Shown here one piece after another: positions 60,937 through 64,000 of a DNA stretch of 64,000 nucleotides (position 1 is its first letter; every line of letters begins with the position of its first letter). Where the stretch lies: NCBI GenBank assembly GCA_016700115.1, contig CP064999.1, forward strand, positions 5,699,501 to 5,763,500. Reading direction: 5' to 3'. Below the pieces are notes generated by a model. That model was not told the DNA's origin, did not search any database, and saw nothing but the letters and a program-made list of their open reading frames with translations. This DNA comes from Sphingobacteriales bacterium (GTDB lineage: Bacteria; Bacteroidota; Bacteroidia; Chitinophagales; UBA2359). The position numbers were made by a program, and so were the translations under genes.

Positions 60937-61073
60937 AGCCCAGCCACTAACAGCGGTTTGGCAAAAGTGGCGGTTCAGTGCTTCGTATGACAGGTAAGTG
61001 CTAAATTTGAAATTCAGTTCTTCGTAGGAAGTTTAGTGGTGTAAATCCCTGCCTGCGTATAGCTGAGAACCGT
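60937..61073 (+). other. attC-like site E, left half intact, right half not matching, before IS copy 3
   Basis: The arm AGCCCAGCCACTAAC (60937-60951) and GCGGTTTGGCAAAAGTGGCG (60953-60972) would need CCGCCACTTTTGCCAAACCG on the other side, but the sequence before the IS is CCCTGCCTGCGTATAGCTGA (61048-61067). CCGT (61070-61073) follows. The site is therefore a hybrid of two different sites. Confidence 0.55.
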
Positions 61074-62303
61074 CAGGCTGTGAAAAAACTTGTTTTTTGC
61101 AAAAACTCCCATAAAAACTGGCTATAGCATAATCCCCAAAACCTATACTTTTGATTGGAGTGGAGTTGTTTTTGAGGCTACAACTTTTGTTCAAAATGAA
61201 AAAGAGTGCTGAGAGGCAATATAAAAGTCGTTTTTTTGAGCAACCAAGACTACTTTGGATAGTCGGGCTGCCAATTTTTGAGCTTTATCAATAGTTCTTC
61301 CATCCCAAGTATGTTGATGGTGCGTTTGATATTATAGACCAACAAAATCAAACTGTGTTCTCCGTTTACTTTGGATAACCCACGAAGGTTGGTGTAGTAG
61401 TAGTTCCATTGCCGTTTGATAGTTCCAAAAATATGCTCGTTGATTTCCTGCCGTTTGCGGTATTGTGCTTTTTGGGTTTGATAGCGTTCGCTGTTTTGGG
61501 CTACTACTTCGGCAAATTCGCTGCGTTCTATTTCCCTTCCGCCTTTTTGCCTGCCGGTACAGAGGTGTTTTACCGGGCAGTTTTTGCAAGCAGAGGTTCT
61601 ATATTTTTTAAACTTGTAGGGGTGTAATCTCTTGCTTTGTTGTGCCATCTGCCTTTGGTCGAAAGCGTTTCGCCTTGCGGACAAGTGTAGGTGTCTGTTT
61701 CCTGGTTGTAGGTGAACTGAGTGACCAAGTAGGCTTCAGTGGTGCCGTGTGCGTTGCTGTTTACCGTTTCCTGTTGGGCAACGATGGTGGTGATGCCGGC
61801 TTCTTTTCACTCGCTCAGTTGTTGGGCATTGTGGTAGCCTTTGTCGGCTAAAATGGTCGTGTTTTCCAATTGTAAGTTTTCTTTTGCTTCGGTGGCTATG
61901 CCACTAAGGGCGTTTCTGTCGTTTTGGTTGATGGTATGCGTAGCCACCACAAGGCTATGTTTACTATCCACTGCTGTTTGTATATTATAGGCTACCTCTA
62001 CCACCTGACCATGAATGAACAAGGCGCGGGCATCGGCATCAGTCGTACTCACTTGTGTTGCGCCTGTTTTCTCTATTTGGGATGCCAACACTTCGTATTT
62101 CAGCTTGCCGGCTTGCAGGCGATTGATTTTCTCTTGTATGTGCTTTATCTCAGCTTGACGGTCGCTTTGGTCGTTTTGCTCTAATTCGGTTATGTATTGC
62201 TCCGTTTGACGGGAAATGTAGGCTAAGTGACGCTCTATCTTCTTCGGGTTGTAGTTATTTTTTTGCTGTTGTTCGCCCTAATCTTTGTGCCGTCTATAGC
62301 AAT
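61074..62303 (-). mobile_element. IS1182-like element, copy 3, truncated (1230 bp)
   Basis: It has the left 17-bp end with CCGT before it, but the right part stops at 62303, inside the transposase, where the sequence switches to an unrelated transposase remnant. About 490 bp of the right end is missing. Confidence 0.85.
61250..62303 (-). pseudogene. IS1182-like transposase, truncated at the N-terminus
   Basis: It holds the C-terminal two-thirds (from about IAIDGTK onward) and ends IKLKNWQPDYPK. One homopolymer change (G4 where the others have G5, near 61618) shifts the frame, and a TCA stop is introduced near 61808. The same cysteine block CKNCPVKHLC as in copies 1 and 2 is present. Confidence 0.85.
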
Positions 62304-62762
62304 CGGGCAGAGTGGATAGGAAAATGGCTGACTGAAACTTTTTCTTCGGCAACCGTCATCATTGATTTTTACCACTCTACCTAACATTTAGCCGAATTTG
62401 TTAATCATTTCTTCATTTCAAATCCGGCGAAAACTGCATAAATAGAAGAGTACAAAGAATCATAGTTAGTTGGAAATTTAGATAAAGTGATAGACAACAT
62501 AAGTCTGAAAGCAGCCGATAACCAGAACTGTATTATCAGGAATTCTGAGGATTTGAAATCCTATTATGAAAAGAACCGCTACCGTATGAAATACGATAAA
62601 TACTTATTGTCAGGATACAGTATTGGTAGCGGAGCAATAGAGTCTGTTATCAGCATAGTGGTTCTGCAAAGATGCAAGTTAGCAGGGCAAAGATGGACAA
62701 AAGAATGGCTGCCGTGCTCAATATTCGCGCTGTTTTCAAGAGTGGAAAAAAGCAAAAACTAA
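62304..62762 (+). pseudogene. ISKra4-like (UPF0236-type) transposase remnant
   Basis: One frame gives EWIGKWLTETFSSATVIIDF, YHST, stop, HLAEFVNHFF, later stops, then YRMKYDKYLLSGYSIGSGAI and ESVISIVVLQRCKLAGQRWT. The GSGAIES and QRCKLAGQRWT blocks are the C-terminal landmarks of ISKra4-like transposases (D-F-Y-H motif before). Several in-frame stops show it is dead. It abuts exactly the truncation point of IS copy 3. Confidence 0.7.
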
Positions 62763-62998
62763 GGGATGTTATTAACGCTAAAATGGGGTATAAGAACACC
62801 GCTTGAGCGATATTTTGGTTTGCGCCCTTTTTGGTTTGCCTTCCAACATACACTCTACTTACAAAACCGAAAAAGCCAAATCTTGCCGTGCTTTACTAAG
62901 TCACGAACAAAAATAATGTTTGTAAAAAATTTAAGGCGGATGACTATAAGTATCAATTTGTTTTGTAAATTTGCTCTAGAAATTTTACCTTTATAAAA
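62763..62998. other. Gene-free stretch before the methyltransferase gene
   Basis: It contains remnant-like sequence and, at its end, a promoter. No recombination-site arm (GTTAnnnGC or GCnnnTAAC with hairpin) is visible here, so I cannot call the methyltransferase a fifth cassette. Confidence 0.45.
62962..62993 (+). promoter_or_regulatory. Promoter 5 nt before an ATG (leaderless)
   Basis: TTTG at 62962-62965 and TACCTTTA at 62986-62993 with a 20-bp spacer. The start codon is at 62999, five bases later. Confidence 0.55.
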
Positions 62999-64000
62999 AT
63001 GAGTTCATCAGCTTTCGGCTTAGAAATTCTTGATATTCGGAGTATTCGCCAAGCAAAGGGAATGACTCTGAAAAGTTTTGCATCGCTTTTTCAGGTTAAG
63101 GAACAAGAACTCAAAAAACTTGAAAGAGGTTTTAAAATTCCAAACACAAAACTTGTCAAGGACATTGCAAATTATTTTTCTGTTGACTACAAGCTAATCA
63201 AAATTGCACAAGAGGAGCTTTACAAAAATCAAACTACTGGAGAAGGTTATGTAACCTCTCAATCAACAAGCAATCAAATTATTCCAAGAAGAAAAGAACC
63301 TACAGATAGCAAAGTTCCAATACTTGACATCTTTTGCGGCATTGGCGGTTTTTCTCATGGTTTTGAATTAACAGGCAGGTTTCAAGTAGTTGCTGGAGTT
63401 GACCTGCTACAAGACAGAGTAGAAACATTTTATCTTAATCATGACTATGCTCATGCATATTGCTATGACATCTACGATTTAAAGCCTGAACTGCTTTTGC
63501 AAAATATTCCAAAACCAAAAATTATCATTGGTGGTTCTCCATGTCAGGGTTTTTCTTCAATCAGACCATTTCGCTCTATAAACATAAACGACAAACGGAA
63601 TACACTATTTGAACAGTTCGCTTATTACGTTTCAATACTGACACCAGATTGGTTCGTTCTTGAAAATGTTGTCGGCTTATTGACACACAAAAACGGGCAG
63701 ACATTAAATTTGGTTGTTAGTGCATTTGAAGCAATTGGTTACAAAGTAAATTACAAAGTTTTGAATGGTGCTTTATATGGGCTACCTCAGAATAGAGAAA
63801 GATTATTTATTGTTGGCAACAATAAAAAAATTGATTTCGCTTTTCCTGAACCAACGCACTACTACAACTTCCAAAGCATGGCAAAAGGCAATGGAGTAAA
63901 AAACAATGGTGATTTGTTCTCTCAAGAATTACCAATCGCTTTGACAATTATGGATGCAATTCATGACTTGCCAAAACTTGAAAGTGGAGAATCATCAACA
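62999..64000 (+). CDS. C5-cytosine DNA methyltransferase with N-terminal HTH (3' end outside window)
   Basis: The frame is open to the window end (334 codons). Residues 11-70 are an XRE-type HTH (IRSIRQAKGMTLKSFASLFQ). From residue 105 the methyltransferase domain begins with DIFCGIGGFSHGFE (motif I, AdoMet), then GGSPCQGFSSIRPF (motif IV, with the catalytic Cys of PCQ), ENV (motif VI) and LPQNRERLFIVG (motif VIII). It transfers a methyl group to C5 of cytosine; the HTH probably lets it regulate its own gene, as in several restriction-modification systems. The target-recognition part is not visible. It may be paired with a nuclease gene beyond the window. Confidence 0.92.
   Translation, partial: MSSSAFGLEILDIRSIRQAKGMTLKSFASLFQVKEQELKKLERGFKIPNTKLVKDIANYFSVDYKLIKIAQEELYKNQTTGEGYVTSQSTSNQIIPRRKEPTDSKVPILDIFCGIGGFSHGFELTGRFQVVAGVDLLQDRVETFYLNHDYAHAYCYDIYDLKPELLLQNIPKPKIIIGGSPCQGFSSIRPFRSININDKRNTLFEQFAYYVSILTPDWFVLENVVGLLTHKNGQTLNLVVSAFEAIGYKVNYKVLNGALYGLPQNRERLFIVGNNKKIDFAFPEPTHYYNFQSMAKGNGVKNNGDLFSQELPIALTIMDAIHDLPKLESGESST

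Larger units (their letters stand above)
59633..61070 (+). mobile_element. Cassette 4: mercury cassette
   Basis: It begins GTTAGTGGC-AA-GGCT and ends AGCC-CA-GCCACTAAC (60937-60951), fully complementary in both blocks. It is 1.4 kb, the size of a classical cassette, with three genes in one operon. Confidence 0.55.
34327..61073 (+). mobile_element. Integron-like recombinase and cassette array
   Basis: A tyrosine recombinase (34815-36437) is followed by a candidate attI-like site (36568-36632) and four cassettes joined by attC-like hairpin sites. Each cassette starts with GTTAnnnGC-AA-nnnn and ends with its own matching nnnn-CA-GCnnnTAAC; the matches are private to each cassette. The gene contents are DNA modification, heavy-metal efflux (twice) and mercury. 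Three recombination sites carry an IS1182-like insertion. The recombinase reads in the same direction as the cassettes, unlike most class 1-3 integrons. Calling it an integron is an inference from this arrangement; excision has not been shown. Confidence 0.6.

Noticed and set aside
36618..60951. Units as composite transposons with terminal inverted repeats
   Set aside because: Inverted ends are different in each unit and match only inside the same unit. A transposase would need common ends, and no transposase common to the units exists.
34327..61073. Integrative conjugative element or prophage
   Set aside because: No conjugation, relaxase, capsid or packaging genes were found between the recombinase and the end of the array.
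52099..62184. Plus-strand ORFs across the IS copies (for example 148, 114 and 107 residues)
   Set aside because: They are antisense shadows of the transposase and recur identically in all copies for that reason.
62999..64000. Fifth cassette carrying the cytosine methyltransferase
   Set aside because: No GTTAnnnGC start or hairpin site is visible before it, and its end is outside the window, so membership cannot be decided.

Overview
The window looks like Bacteroidota (Saprospiria/Chitinophagia-like) chromosomal DNA. The evidence is AT-rich sequence, repeated TTTG / TAnnTTTG promoters, proteins with type IX secretion C-terminal sorting domains, a DUF3857-transglutaminase protein, a CzcA-TolC fusion and an ECF sigma/anti-sigma pair. 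Genus and species cannot be fixed from the sequence alone.

Region 1 (1-33268) is ordinary core chromosome. It holds a partial patatin-like lipase, a GNAT acetyltransferase, fructose-1,6-bisphosphatase, YidD with two related membrane proteins, a secreted M1 peptidase, an SDR/aldehyde dehydrogenase pair, several envelope proteins, a sigma factor/anti-sigma/Spy-like operon, pgk, gap, tRNA-Glu(UUC) and lpxK. Glycolysis and gluconeogenesis (pgk, gap, fbp) and envelope building (lpxK, yidD) are represented. Region 2 (33269-34320) is a gene-poor boundary with a gene remnant and six 42-bp tandem repeats.

Region 3 (34327-61073) is the most interesting part. It reads as an integron-like array. A tyrosine recombinase with an unusual N-terminus of three W-x-IP repeats is followed by a candidate attI-like site and then by four units. 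Each unit begins with GTTAnnnGC-AA-nnnn and ends with a unit-specific inverse of that sequence, nnnn-CA-GCnnnTAAC. Next to that end lies a long imperfect hairpin of the attC type. The private complementarity holds in all four units, over 9 bp plus a further 4 bp. This is what a circularised gene cassette would show, and it is not what a transposon with fixed terminal repeats would show. The cassettes carry (1) a MmeI-like single-chain restriction-modification enzyme; (2) a 12-kb heavy-metal cassette (CzcA-TolC fusion, CzcB, P-type ATPase and accessory proteins); (3) a second metal cassette (TonB receptor, CDF transporter); (4) a mercury cassette (ArsR regulator, MerTP, GDCCVxC protein). The recombinase lacks the extra segment typical of classical IntI.

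Three copies of one IS1182-like element sit at exactly the same base in three of the recombination sites, each after the same CCGT. All three transposase genes are broken, partly by homopolymer-length changes.

Region 4 (61074-64000) holds the truncated third IS copy, a nonsense-ridden ISKra4-like transposase remnant, and the 5' part of an HTH-C5 cytosine methyltransferase gene that runs off the window.
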